From positions 76,970,186-77,034,185 of the forward strand of contig CM063501.1 in assembly GCA_032207245.1 (NCBI GenBank): DNA of 64,000 nt, written 5' to 3'. The translations under genes were made by a program, and so were the position numbers. Shown one piece after another: positions 49,160 to 61,020 of this stretch; position 1 is the stretch's first letter; the number at the start of each line of letters is the position of its first letter. A model generated the notes under the pieces. It had not been told where the DNA came from, did no database searches, and was given only the letters and a program-made list of their open reading frames with translations. This stretch comes from Pardosa pseudoannulata (Eukaryota > Arthropoda > Arachnida > Araneae > Lycosidae).

Positions 49160-50278
49160 GAATTTGTGTCTGTCTGTCTGTCTGTCTGTACTCGATAGAG
49201 TCAAAGACCATGCATCCAATCACCGTGAAAATTTGGGAAATTCTTAGGTATAACCATAGGAAAATTTATGTAAATTATTAACGTTCGAAATACATTTCTT
49301 CCCCCTTTTTCGAGCATTTCATGTCATTATTCGAAGTATTTTTTTCCCCAGGTATCTTGGTAATCTTGGTATTTTTGTTAGTGATTTATTATATTCTTAA
49401 AGAATTTTTCAAGACTTTACTTTTGATATATTTCTTACACAAATATATTGTAATATATTTGTGTATATATATTATTAAAATTCGAGTGTAAATAAATGCA
49501 TTTATAAACATAAATACATTCGGATGCATTACTTCGCCTAGTCCACTGAAGGCTTAAACTCTTTCCACCATTAAAATACCGTAATTACAATCACTTAAAA
49601 TTATATTAATTAAAATATGTAATGAGTGCCCTTTATTTTCTATAGTTACAACTATTTGTCATACGCAATAACTTTTTCTCTTTGAAATATCCCAGTATCA
49701 AAATCATTTTATTTTTAATAGCTAAATATTTTACGTTATCAAAATATGTAAATCTTTATTTTACTTTCTCCAATTTTTTAAGAAGTTAGTATTTTTTTCT
49801 GTTATATGTTGGCGTGATTTTTATTTTCAATAATTACAAATTCGCCATGTTCTATCAAATTTGTTTTTATTTCACAATTGCCATTTTTTAAAGAAAAAGT
49901 TATCGTCATAGGTTTTGTTGTTTAAAATTTAATATTTATGTATATAAAACATTAGTACTAAAAGATATCCAATCTCGTAAATGAATTATGCCATTCAGAA
50001 GAGTACATATATATTACTCTCCACAGTATTTTGAAATTTGACTCCTACATTAAAAAAAGTAGTGGAATTGGGAATTATTATGCAATTTCTCACGGCTCAC
50101 ACAGTGCACTTACTGGACATTCAGCTATTAATAAACTGTTATAATCGTCAACAATCTGAAACATACCAGATTTATTCAGCATTTCTATTAATATATCTTA
50201 TTAACTTTAATAGTGGTTCTAAACATTTTATCGAAATAGTTTAAAACTCAGACCGAAGGCTGGGTGCGAAGCAGCTAG
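49085..50278 (+). mobile_element. Non-autonomous Helitron candidate, 1194 bp
   Basis: The left end TCTATATATATA leads into an (AT)n run and then AATTTGTGTCTGTCTGTCTG, a layout I associate with arthropod Helitron 5' ends. The right end is GACCGAAGGCTGGGTGCGAA followed by GCAGCTAG. The flanking bases are A (49084) and T (50279), as expected for insertion at AT without target duplication. The 3' hairpin is weak (GCTG...CAGC). The interior is AT-rich with no Rep or helicase domain. The plus frame 50038-50244 is not assigned. Confidence 0.7.
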
Positions 50279-50699
50279 TAATTTAAATATAATGAATCAA
50301 ACGCAAAAAGGATCTAACGTAATTTTTAATTGATATTTTACAATGAATTGCAGAAAAAAATTTGGTTTCTTTTTTTTTTTTTACTCTGCGAATGTTTGGC
50401 AGCAAATTTATAATTTGGTTCAACAGTTGAACATCAGGGTAAATAAATCACATAAAACTTCATTTTTCTAACCAACCAAGTATTTTCCCCGCCCCCACCA
50501 AAAATACTTTAAAAAAATACAGGGTTCTATATAAATGTATTTAGATAATTTAAGATGGTAAATGTATGCCAATGTAAAAGGGTAGAATGTGAATCCCTTT
50601 TAAAATACTATTATAAAATTATATAATAAATTCAAATTTTAAACATTTTAATAATTTTACATATGCACAGTAATACTAATATAAGCATATATTTGAAGA
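50279..50699. other. AT-rich DNA, no gene seen
   Basis: Nothing supported. Confidence 0.5.
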
Positions 50700-51780
50700 A
50701 AAATATGATTACAAAGTGATTGCAATTTTAAAAAAGGTAAATTTGTCTCCCGGATTCCTTAACTTATCTATAAGTATGTAATTAAATTAATTATAATGAT
50801 TTAAATTTATTATTTATTCATGTACTATCATTAAAGTTATATACCAAATTTCAACTCAAATAAGGATAGACCAAAGTGTTAGCAATGATTACAAAGTGAT
50901 TGCAATTTTAAAAAAGGTAAATTTGTCTCCCGGATTCTTTAACTTATCTATAAATATGTAATTAAATTACTTATAATGATGTAAGTTTATTATTTAACCA
51001 TGTACTGTCATGAAAGATATATACCAAAGATATATTGGTCTATCAAATAAGGATAGACCATTGTGTGAGCAATGATTACAAAATGATTATAGTTTTAAAA
51101 ATATAAATTAATCTCCCGGATTCCTTAACTTATTTATAAGTATGTAATTAAATTAATTATAATGATTTAAATTTATTATTTATTCATGTACTATCATTAA
51201 AGTTATATACCAAATTTCAACTCAAATAAGGATAGACCATTGTGTGAGCAATGATTACAAAATGATTATAGTTTTAAAAATATAAATTAATCTCCCGGAT
51301 TCCTTAACTTATTTATAAGTATGTAATTAAATTAATTATAATGATTTAAATTTATTATTTATCCATGTACTATCATTAAAGATATATACCAAATTTCAAC
51401 TCAAATAAGGATAGATCAATGTGTTAGCAATGATTACAAAATGATTACAGTTTTAAAAAATATAAATTTGTCTTCCGGATTCTTTAACTTATCTATAAAT
51501 ATGTAATTAAATTACTTATAATGATGTAAGTTTATTATTTAACCATGTACTGTCATGAAAGATATATACCAAAGATATATTGGTCTATCAAATAAGGATA
51601 GACCATTGTGTGTGCAATGATTAAAAAATGATTACAGTTTTGAAAAATATAAATTAGTCTCCCGTATTCCTTAACTTATCTATAAAGAAGTAATTAAATT
51701 ATCTGTAATGAGGCTATTTTATCACTTATTCATGAATGTAATCAAAGATACTTACCAAATTTCAACCCAGATGAGGATAG
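50700..51780. repeat. ~180-bp tandem array, 6 units, two length variants
   Basis: ATGATTACAAA (or a close variant) begins units at 50704, 50885, 51072, 51251, 51430 and 51617, giving spacings of 181, 187, 179, 179 and 187 bp. The 187-bp units (second and fifth) share AAAGATATATTGGTCTATCA in place of AAATTTCAACTC. All carry CTCCCGGATTC (or variant) and AATAAGGATAGACCA. The recurrence of the 187-bp type three units apart indicates multi-unit amplification. Confidence 0.93.
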
Positions 51781-52263
51781 AGCATATATCAGAAATCAAA
51801 TACAAGATTTACATCTAGATAGACAGACATATAGTGCAGTTTAAATAAAACTGGGGATACGTTCATACATATAGACATACATAAGTTCTTCATTGAAATT
51901 GGGACTTCAATTAATTTAGAATAAATGGAATAGTCTATTCATTCAAAATACATCAAGATATAATGTTTATGTCTTAGTCACAGAAAAATACTAAAAAATC
52001 AAATCTTCAATATCTTTTCTTTTACTTTAAGTTTTGTAAATTTCAGACATTGAGACCACAGTGCTCTTTGAATATTAAAACACAAAATGCGAAAAGAGAT
52101 CTTAACACATTGTTTGCGTGTACATTTCACAGCGGAATTGTACCGAGAGCGAGCGTTTTGTGCATAAATTTAGTTATTCAGTTATTCTCAAGTTATTTAG
52201 TTATTCTCAATAGATAGAAAATTATTTAATTTTTTAACCAACTTTTCGTATTTTATATTGAAA
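51781..52263. other. AT-rich DNA, no gene seen
   Basis: A short GATAGACAGACATATAG run at 51816-51832. Nothing else is supported. Confidence 0.5.
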
Positions 52264-52816
<553 letters not shown>

Positions 52817-52999
52817 AATGAGACTGACTTCTCGATGGGTGGTTGCAGTCATGGCCATAAAAATGATTTTTTGGCAGGTAATACAAAGGAAACATTGAAA
52901 TAAATATTAATGAAAGACATATAATAATATATTTTCCTTTTCTTGTGAATATAGTATTATAAAACAGACATGAAAATTTAATTAGAAAATATTTATACA

Positions 53000-53830
53000 C
53001 AACAGTGAATTGGGGAATAACAGATTTCTTATTATATTTATTTATGTTAGTAAATGCTTACTTTAATTTTTTTTACAAGGTTAGCTATTTATGCAAGTCT
53101 CCATTCTGTTGAAATTAAATAGGCCCAAGTTAATTTTCAGATTAAAACTCCCTTTATATTTTACAATTCAATTTCCATATTCAATTTTTTCAATTTATTC
53201 CGAGGTTTTAAAACATTAAATTCAATATGAGAATGAAAGTTCTGAAACTAAAATGGAAGTTGTGAAAGAAAAGAGAGAAAAGAAAGAAAAGAGTACAAGC
53301 TCTTCTATTTAACTGCCATTATTTTTAAATTCAAATCATTCAAATTTCTTTAGAAAAAAAAATAAAAATATCTCAGTCATAATAAACTAATAAAATATAT
53401 TTTATATTCTTTTCTTAATTTGAAATTTTATATATTTCAGGCACTGTGACGAATGTGCTTTTCCTTCGTAATTAAAACAAAAAAACTGTGAATGAAAAGT
53501 AAGATAAATTATAAAAACATTTTGTCACGATCATATACTATGCTACATTTCTTACTACTCTTTATAATGATATTAAAATCGATTACTTCTCACCACTTAT
53601 GTCTTTGTGAATGAATAAGGTGGCTAATTAATTGGCAGCTAAAAGAATAGAGACATTAAAAGAAATATTAATTAAAGACATATATTGATTTTTTTCATTT
53701 TTGTGAATGGAGATTGACAAAAAAAAGACAAGTGAATTTAATTAAGAAATATGTATACGCAATAGAGAACTGTGGCATAAAAGTTACGATATTAAATTTA
53801 TTTGTGCCAGTTAATACTTATTTTTTGGAT
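53000..53830. repeat. Left long-form unit of the 53-64 kb repeat superfamily
   Basis: It contains CAATTTATTCCGAGGTTTTA, TTTCAGGCACTGTGACGA, a TTTTGTCACGATCATATACT block and TCTTTGTGAATG. All recur in order in the long units at ~57190-57600, ~58770-58955 and ~60590-60800. The long form is ~750 bp or more. Confidence 0.8.
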
Positions 53831-56800
53831 TATCTATTGTAGCTCTGTATGTAGAGAGGGCTAGCTGTTTATGCAAGGAGCCTTTGTGTTATAAAGGAAT
53901 TCACACAAAAATTAACTTAGATTTCGAAACTCCATTTTTATTATTTTACAATTAAACTTTCATACTCAATTTGCTCTGAGGATGTAGGACTTTAAATTCA
54001 TATAAAATAAATTCTGAAATTAAAACTAGGGTTCTGTAATAAACATAAAAACACAAGTTGTATATAAAAAACACAAATTATTTAAATTTTTAAGATATAA
54101 AAGTATCTTCCAGTTAAAATGAACTGCTAAAATATAAAACTTCTTTATGTTGAAACCGAATTAACACAAAAAAAATTTTGTTTTCGAAACTTTATTAAAC
54201 AGTTAAGCTTTTACATCCAGTTTGTTCTGATGCTGTAGGACATTAAACTCAATATAAAATAAATTCTGAAACTGAATTTAAGGTTGTGTTATAAACATAA
54301 AAACAGAAGTTTTTCTATTCAACTGTCATCGTTTTACAAGAAAAAATATATTTCAAATATTTTAAGATAGGAAAAGTATGTCGTTAAAATAAACTGCTAA
54401 AACACAAGACGTCTTTATGTTTAACGGAAATTAGCACAAAAATAACTTTGCTTTCGAGACTTCACTATTATTATTTTGTAATTAATCTTTCATATCCAAT
54501 TTGTTCTGATGGTGTAGGACATTAAATTCAATATAAAATAAATTATGAAACTAAAATTCAAGTTGTGTCATAAACATAAAAATAGAAGTTTTTCTATTTA
54601 ACTGTCACCACAAATTATTTAAAATTTTTAAGATACAAAAATTATGTCTTAGTTAAAATAACTTGCTAAAACACAAGACGTCTTTATGTTAATCGGAATT
54701 AGCACAAAAATAACTTTGTTTTCAAAACTCCATTATTATTTTTTTACAATCAAGCTTTTATAACTTATTTATTCTGATGCTGTCGGACATTAAATTCAAT
54801 ATAAAATAAATTATTTTGAAACTAAAATTAAAGTTGTGTCATAAACATAAAAACAGAAGTTTTTTAATATTTAACTGCTACCATTTTGAAACACAAATTA
54901 TTCAAAATTTTTAAGATAGAAAAAGTATGTCTCAATTAAAATAAACTGCTAAAACACAAGGCGTTTATATATTGAAACGGAATTAACACAAAAACAAACT
55001 TTGTTTTCGAAATTTCATTATTAATATTTTAAAATTAAGTTTTTATATCCAATTTGTTCTGATGCTGGTGGACATTAAATTAAATATAAAACAAATTCTG
55101 AAAGTAAAATTATGGTTGTGTCAAAGCATAAAAAAGGTTTTTCTTTTTAACTGTTATCATTTTAAATCTCAAATTATTTAAAATATTTTAAGATAGAAAA
55201 AGTATGTCTCAGTTAAAATAAACTGCTAAAACACAAGACGTCGTTATGTTGAAACCGAATTAAAGCAAAAATACCATTATTTTCTAAACTCCATTATTAT
55301 TATTTTACAATTAAGCTTTCATATCTTACTTATTGTGATGCTGTAGGACATTACATTCATTATAAAATAAATTATTTTGAAACTAAAATTAAGGTTGTTT
55401 TATTAATATAAAAACTTCTATGTAACTGCCACCAATTTAAAAACACAAATTATTTAAATTTTTAAGTTTGAAAAATTATGTCTCAGTTAAAATAAACTGC
55501 AAAAACACAAGACGTCTTTATGTTGAAACGGAGTTAGCTCAAAAATAACTTTGCTTTGGAAACTTCATTATTATTATTCTGAAATTAAGCTTTCATATCC
55601 AATTTGTTCTGATGCTGTAGGACATTAAATTCAATATAAAATAAATTCTGAAACTAAAATTAAGGTTGTGTCATAAACATAAAAACAGAAGTTTCTCTAT
55701 TTAACTGTCATCATTTTAAAACACAAATTATTCAAAACATTTCACGATAGAAAAAGTTTATCTCAGATAAAATAAACTGCTAAAACACAAAAGTCTTTAT
55801 CTTGAAACCGAATTAACACAAAAACAAACTTTGTTTTCGAAACTTCATTATTATCATTTTACAATTAAGCTTTCATATCTTATTTATTCAGATGCTCTAG
55901 TACATTAAATTCAATATAAAATAAATTATTTTGAAACTACAATTAAGGTTGTGTCATAACCATAAAAACAGAAGGTTTTTCTATTTAACTGTCACCATTG
56001 TAAAACACAAATTATTCAAAAAATTTTAATATAGCAAAATATGTCTCAGTTAAAATAAACTGCTAAAACACAAGACGTCTTTATGATGAAACTGAATTAG
56101 TACAAAGATAACTTTGCTTTCGATACGTCATTATTATTTTTTTTCAATTAAGCTTCATATCCAATTTTTTCTGATGCTGTAGGACATTAATATCAATGTA
56201 AAATCAATTCTGAAACAAAAATTAAGTTTGTGCCCTAAACATAAAATCAGAAGGTTTTTCTATTTAACTATCATCATTTTAAAACACAAATTATTCAAAA
56301 CATTTCACAATAGAAAAAGTATGTCTCAGATAAAATAAACTTATAAAACACAAGACGTCGTTATGTTGAAACCGAATTAACACAAAAATAACTGTGTTTT
56401 CGAAACTTCATTATTATTATTTTATAATTAAGTTTTCATATCTTATTTATTTTGATGCTATAGAACATTAAATTCAATATAAAAAAATTATTTTTAAACT
56501 AAAATTAAGGTTGTGTCATAAACATAAAAACAGAAGGTTTTTCTACTTAACTGCCATTATTTTTAAACACAAATTATTCAAAATATATTAAGTTAGAAAA
56601 AGTATGTCTCAGTTAAAATACACTGCTAAAATCCAAGACTTCTTTATGTTGTGAAACTGAATTAGCACAAAAAATAACTTTGCTTTCGAAACTTCATTAT
56701 TGTTACTTTGCAATTAACCTTTTATATCCAATTTGTCCGGATGCTGTAGGACATTAAATTCAATATAAAATAAATTCTGAATCTAAAATTAAGGTTATAT

Positions 56801-57200
56801 TATAAACATAAAAACAGAAGTTTTTTCTATTTAACTGTCATCACTTTAAAAGACATATTATTCAAAATATTTTCAGATAAAAAAAAGTTTATGTCAGTTC
56901 AAATAAACTGCTAAAACACAAGACGTCGTTATGGTGAAACCGAATTAACACAAAAATACCTTTGCTTTCAAAACTTCATTATTGTTATTTTACAATTCAA
57001 TTTTTATATCCAATTTAGTCCGAGGATGTAGGACTTTAAACTCAATATAAGAATAAATTCTGAAATTAAAATGGAGATTATGCAATAAACATAAAACCAC
57101 AAGTTCTATTTAACTGCCAGTGTTTCGAAAACCAAATAATTCAAAATTCTTTAAGAAAAAAGTTGTCTCTGCCACAATAAACTTCAAAACAATTTATTTT
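53830..57200. repeat. ~280-bp tandem array, about 12 units
   Basis: The block TAGGACATTAAATTCAATAT (variants) occurs near 53984, 54236, 54515, 54783, 55069, 55345, 55618, 55898, 56180, 56461, 56747 and 57029, with spacings of 252-286 bp. Each unit also has AAAACACAAGACGTCTTTAT, TAACTTTGTTTTCGAAACTT, TGTGTCATAAACATAAAAAC, CTATTTAACTG and AAAGTATGTCTCAGTTAAAA. Units are diverged by several percent and more. No coding content. Confidence 0.95.
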
Positions 57201-57621
57201 TAGGTTTGTTTTTAATTTCAAATATCCTAGATTTCAATCACTGAGAGGTAAGTTCTTTTTTTCCGTTATTGAAAGAAAAAAAATGAGAAGATCACATAAA
57301 ACATAAAAACTTTTTGTCGCGACTATTTTTTATGCTATTAGTTTTTATAATGATATAAAAATCAAGTAATTTTCTCTATTTATATCTCTGTGAATGAGTA
57401 TTATCACTAATTATTTTTTCAGTTAAAAAATAGAAAAATTAAGATAAGTTTTAAATAAAGGCATATAGTGATTTTTCCGTTCTTATTAATGGAGTTTTAA
57501 TAACAATATATGAAACTTTCATTAAAAAATATGTATATGATACTGCGGACTGTGGTATAAAAGTTACGGTAATAAGTTTATGTAAGTAATTAAATGCATA
57601 TTTTGGAATTAACTGTTCTTT

Positions 57622-58269
57622 TTAACCTTCTAAGCGGTTCGCACGTACAGTTCCGCCAAACCGATACTGTCTTCCAAACGCACGATTTTAGACCTCTGAA
57701 ATCATTCCGAAAATAGATGTAATGTACATTTCTCCCAGTTCTTTCCCCCATGGAATTTTTCAGCAGGAGGGTCAAGTCGATTGTTTGGAAATTGCACTCC
57801 TCTTTGACTGACATTTATTGGGGGATGCACTTCTACCCCCTGAGGCAGAAAGACGCTGATAGCTTTTCATGGCTTTGTAAATCTCTATTTCGAAGTATTT
57901 TGTTTGCGGTAATATATGTATCTTTAATTGCACCCCTTAAATATCTTGGATGACTTTGTAAAAAAATACAAATAAGTCTTTCACAAATTATTTTTATTTC
58001 TACTTTTAGAATCCATTGTTTCTTATGGGATGATCTTCGAGACTTGACGAGCTTTATGCATATAAAAAATTAACAATCTATAATATCTATTTATATATCT
58101 ATTTATAACCGGAAGTAAAGGGACAATAACGACAAGGGTTTCCCGTATTCCGTTCTAGTCGACAAAGGGTGTAGAAAAAATTATAGAACGCTTTAGCCAC
58201 CGACGCAGTAAACCTTCAGCGTATTTTTGGACACTTTTTTTCCTCGATGTGTTCCACTCGGAGGGTTAA
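57622..58269. mobile_element. TTAA-flanked element, 640 bp, in the array
   Basis: TTAA at 57622-57625 and 58266-58269. The left end is CCTTCTAAGCGG; the right end in complement is CCCTCCGAGTGG. The interior is GC-richer than the host array. It has overlapping frames on both strands (57590-57814 minus, 57750-57953 plus) that I cannot assign. Array sequence is continuous across the flanks (AATTAACTGTTCTTT before, AAACAGAGCTATCTG after), which supports insertion. piggyBac-like by target site only. Confidence 0.7.
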
Positions 58270-58321
58270 AGTACCTATGGTGTAAACAGAGCTATCTGTT
58301 TAGGCTTGGCGTCTTTGTATT

Positions 58322-58525
58322 GAAACTGAATTGATTTGGGTTTGGTTTGGAGCGCTACGGTCTACTGTTTTGCACACGAGGGCTAATGAGTACGGGACCT
58401 ACTGCTTAAAGCCGATTCCGAACGGCTATGAACAGCCATGCCATAGTGGTATTCGAACCCATGAACTCCGGCACCGACAATCAGCGCCCTAACCAATCGG
58501 CCAGCGTTCGGCGAAACTGAATTGA
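58322..58525 (-). mobile_element. SINE family 1 copy with 13-bp target duplication
   Basis: GAAACTGAATTGA at 58322-58334 is repeated perfectly at 58513-58525. The body (178 bp) has TTTGGTTTGGAGCGCTACGG, GGGCTAATGAG, the B-box complement TATTCGAACCCATGAACTCC and CCTAACCAATCGGCCAGC. The duplicated target belongs to the tandem array, so it jumped after the array formed. Confidence 0.95.
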
Positions 58526-58955
58526 ACCAATAAATTCAGAAAAGTTTGTAATTGAAATTGTTATTATTATTTTATAATTCAGTTTTCATATCTAATTTAT
58601 TCCGAGGCTATAGGATATTAAATTCAATATAAAAATGAATTCTGAAAATAAAGTGAAAAATGTGCTATAAACATAAAATCACATGCTATTCTATTTAACT
58701 GCTAGTATTTTAAAAGCCAAATGATTCGAAATTCTTGAAAAAAACAAATTATGTCTCAGTCACAATAAACTGCTAAAAAAATGTATTTTTAGATATTTTT
58801 TTTATAACTTCAAATATCCTAGATTTCAACCACTGAGACGACAGTCCTTTTTTCTGTAACTGAAAGAAAAAAAGAATGTGTAATAGAGTCTTCGGATAAA
58901 TCATAAAAATATTTTGACATGACTATTTTTTATGCCAGTAGTCTTTGTAGTGACA

Positions 58956-59178
58956 CTAGCATATAGCCCGTCATATGACGGGATATAGGTAAAATTTTAT
59001 TATTTTCCAGAATTGTAAAGTAGCCTATGAAGAAAGTAAAATGGCTAAGAGTTATCTGGTACATGCTCAATAATTTGTTTATCTTCATACTCCTCGAAAA
59101 ACGTGGGTTCAGGGAAAATCTTCCGAAGTTTGCCTAAGTTCAACAGCGATACTTGGAAAGCGATGTCAAATAGCGAAG
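58956..59178 (-). mobile_element. Helitron-like 3' end with perfect 16-bp palindrome
   Basis: On the minus strand the sequence ends CCCGTCATATGACGGG (58967-58982, perfect palindrome), seven bases, then CTAG (58956-58959) followed by T. A hairpin shortly before a CTRR terminus and a T flank is the Helitron 3' signature. The 5' end is not located; the host array resumes by ~60230. Adjacent on the minus strand is a short coding-like frame (see 59050-59170). Confidence 0.65.
59050..59170 (-). pseudogene. Coding-like fragment next to the Helitron end
   Basis: The minus frame reads FDIAFQVSLLNLGKLRKIF, PEPTFFEEYEDKQIIEHV, PDNS-stop, about 40 codons with ordinary protein composition in otherwise AT-rich non-coding DNA. 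It stops ~90 bp before the element terminus and is cut upstream by the inverted-repeat element at 59181. It could be the end of an element protein or a captured host exon. The family is not recognised. Confidence 0.35.
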
Positions 59179-59180
59179 GG

Positions 59181-60092
59181 TAGGGGAGAGTGGGGCACCT
59201 TGGGACACCTTTATTTTCAGGCTTTAATTTGCAACCAAGAATTAGTTTTCATGTGTATTGATAGATGGCCTTCCTCTTCACTTCTCAAAGAATTTTGATG
59301 AAAATAGTGCCCATAGGTAAGGAACAATTTCATTTTCTTTGTTTTGAATAACCCAAAATTACATCAATTTGCATTTTAAAAAGTAATTTTTTTTTTAATT
59401 AAAATATTTAAAAGAAGTGTGTTGTTATGACAGAAAATTCATTTATTATTATTTCTATGCTAACAAATAAATTGTATTTTTAAGCCTAACTGTACAGTAG
59501 TTACAAAAGGATACTATGTAAAATGGGGCAGATTGGGGCACACATAGATGGGGCACCTTGGGACACTTTAAAAAGTGTAAACAAATATCAATTCAAGCAA
59601 AATAATTAATATTTTGGTGCCTAATTTTTAATTGATTTAACATGTCAAAATATTAATCTATTAATCTTTTTTTTTTCAGAAAAAAATGGTGAGAACAAGA
59701 AAAACAAACAGAAAGTATTCTGCTGTGCTAATATGCTTGAATCAGCTGCAATTATAAGATTTGTTAAAAAATGTATTAACTTGAACAATTTTCAGCTATT
59801 TCTCTTTTATAGCAGTTAATAAAAATAATTTGAACAGTATTTTGTATTTGTTGTTTAGTGTCCCAACCTACCCCATACAGTGGGGCAGGTTGGGACATTG
59901 GAAAGATATTTTATTTCTTTTATTACTAAATGAGATTTATAACTAAATGAGATATTAAGTATGTTCGATGTTTATAAGATGCAGATATGATGACAATATA
60001 TGCATGCATACTTATTTTTTTCAATTAACTTTAAAAAAAATTCATAAAAATGTTTAACTGAAAAGTGTCCCAAGGTGTCCTGGTCTCCCCTA
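59181..60092. mobile_element. Inverted-repeat element with GGGGCACCTTGGGACA ends, ~912 bp
   Basis: The left end TAGGGGAGAGTGGGGCACCT, then TGGGACACC, pairs with the right end in complement TAGGGGAGACCAGGACACCT, then TGGGACAC. Internally, related motifs recur at ~59523-59572, and a 17-bp stem with 5-bp loop (TGTCCCAACC...GGTTGGGACA) lies at 59859-59897. No transposase is seen. Target duplication is uncertain (CAAATAGCGAA left, CAAACAGCGAA right, not flush with the ends). I cannot name the superfamily. Confidence 0.75.
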
Positions 60093-61020
60093 CTGTTAAA
60101 TCCCAAACAGCGAACGATTTAGATCAGTGATACAGCGATCAGCAATGGGGTTATTTGAATGCCCCTATAGTACAATGTACATTGTTTGAATCAAAAAAAA
60201 AATCTTTACGATTGAATATCCTGATTAAAAATCATTTTTGTTCATCATTTCGGTGTGCTATCTGTTTATGCATTATATCTGTTTATGACGCCTTTGTGTA
60301 TAAACTGAGTTAATTCAAAAATAACTTTTAAAACACCACTGAATTACAAAATAACAATTTTGTAAGTCAGTTTTCATATTCATTTTATTCGGAGTATCTA
60401 AAAAATTAAATTCAATGCCAGAAGGAATTCTGAATCTAAAATGAAGATGTGTAAAAACATAATAACAGGTTTTTATATTGAACTGCCACTATTTCTTTTA
60501 TACAGTCAATTCTTTCAAAAGTATTTTTTCAAAAAAAACCGTCTGTGTCTCGGCAGCTATAAACTACTAAAAAAACTATTTTTAAATTTATTTTTCTTAA
60601 TTTGAAGTATTTTAAGTTTTTGCTGCTGAGACGATTACAGTTTTCTTTTTGAATGAAAAAAGTGAGAAAGAGTAGTTTAAAAAAAGCATAAAAATATATT
60701 GCCACGACTATTTTTTATACTTCATCTCCTAACAGTTTTTTATGATGATATTAAACGGAAGCACTTTCAGTACTTATATCTTTGTTAATGCGTAACGTCA
60801 CTAATTACTTTCAGTTAAAAGAAAAGTAATTACACAATGATTTTTAACGATTTTATGAATGAAATTTTGAAAATAGACATAAAGATTTGTAATCTCAACA
60901 GTGAAAGGTGTATTGTTAAATTACTTTTATTTAGGATGTGATTAAACATTTATTTGGGGATTGGTTGTCACGAATGTTATTGTTTAAGGTATCACTGCAG
61001 GGTGGCTATTTAATGCAAAA
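60093..61020. repeat. Resumption of the superfamily array, long-form unit
   Basis: From ~60230 the array continues (GCTATCTGTTTATGCATTAT, GACGCCTTTGTGTATAAACT, TTTTATTCGGAGTATCTAAA, ATTGCCACGACTATTTTTTA). The first ~130 bp is probably the remaining part of the Helitron-like insertion. Confidence 0.7.

Larger units (their letters stand above)
57200..58955. repeat. Long-form units of the superfamily, carrying two insertions
   Basis: The long unit resumes with AATATCCTAGATTTCAATCA, then CATAAAAACTTTTTGTCGCG and ATCTCTGTGAATGAGT. It is interrupted by a TTAA element (57622-58269) and a SINE (58322-58525). It resumes at 58526 with TTATTCCGAGGCTATAGG and is cut again by the Helitron-like end at 58956. 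Confidence 0.85.

Noticed and set aside
50700..51780. CRISPR-like regular repeat spacing
   Set aside because: Whole units are repeated without variable spacers, in eukaryotic DNA; these are satellites.
59167..60114. CAAATAGCGAA / CAAACAGCGAA as target duplication of the GGGGCA element
   Set aside because: Not flush with the inverted repeats and related AGCGA words recur locally; probably coincidental.
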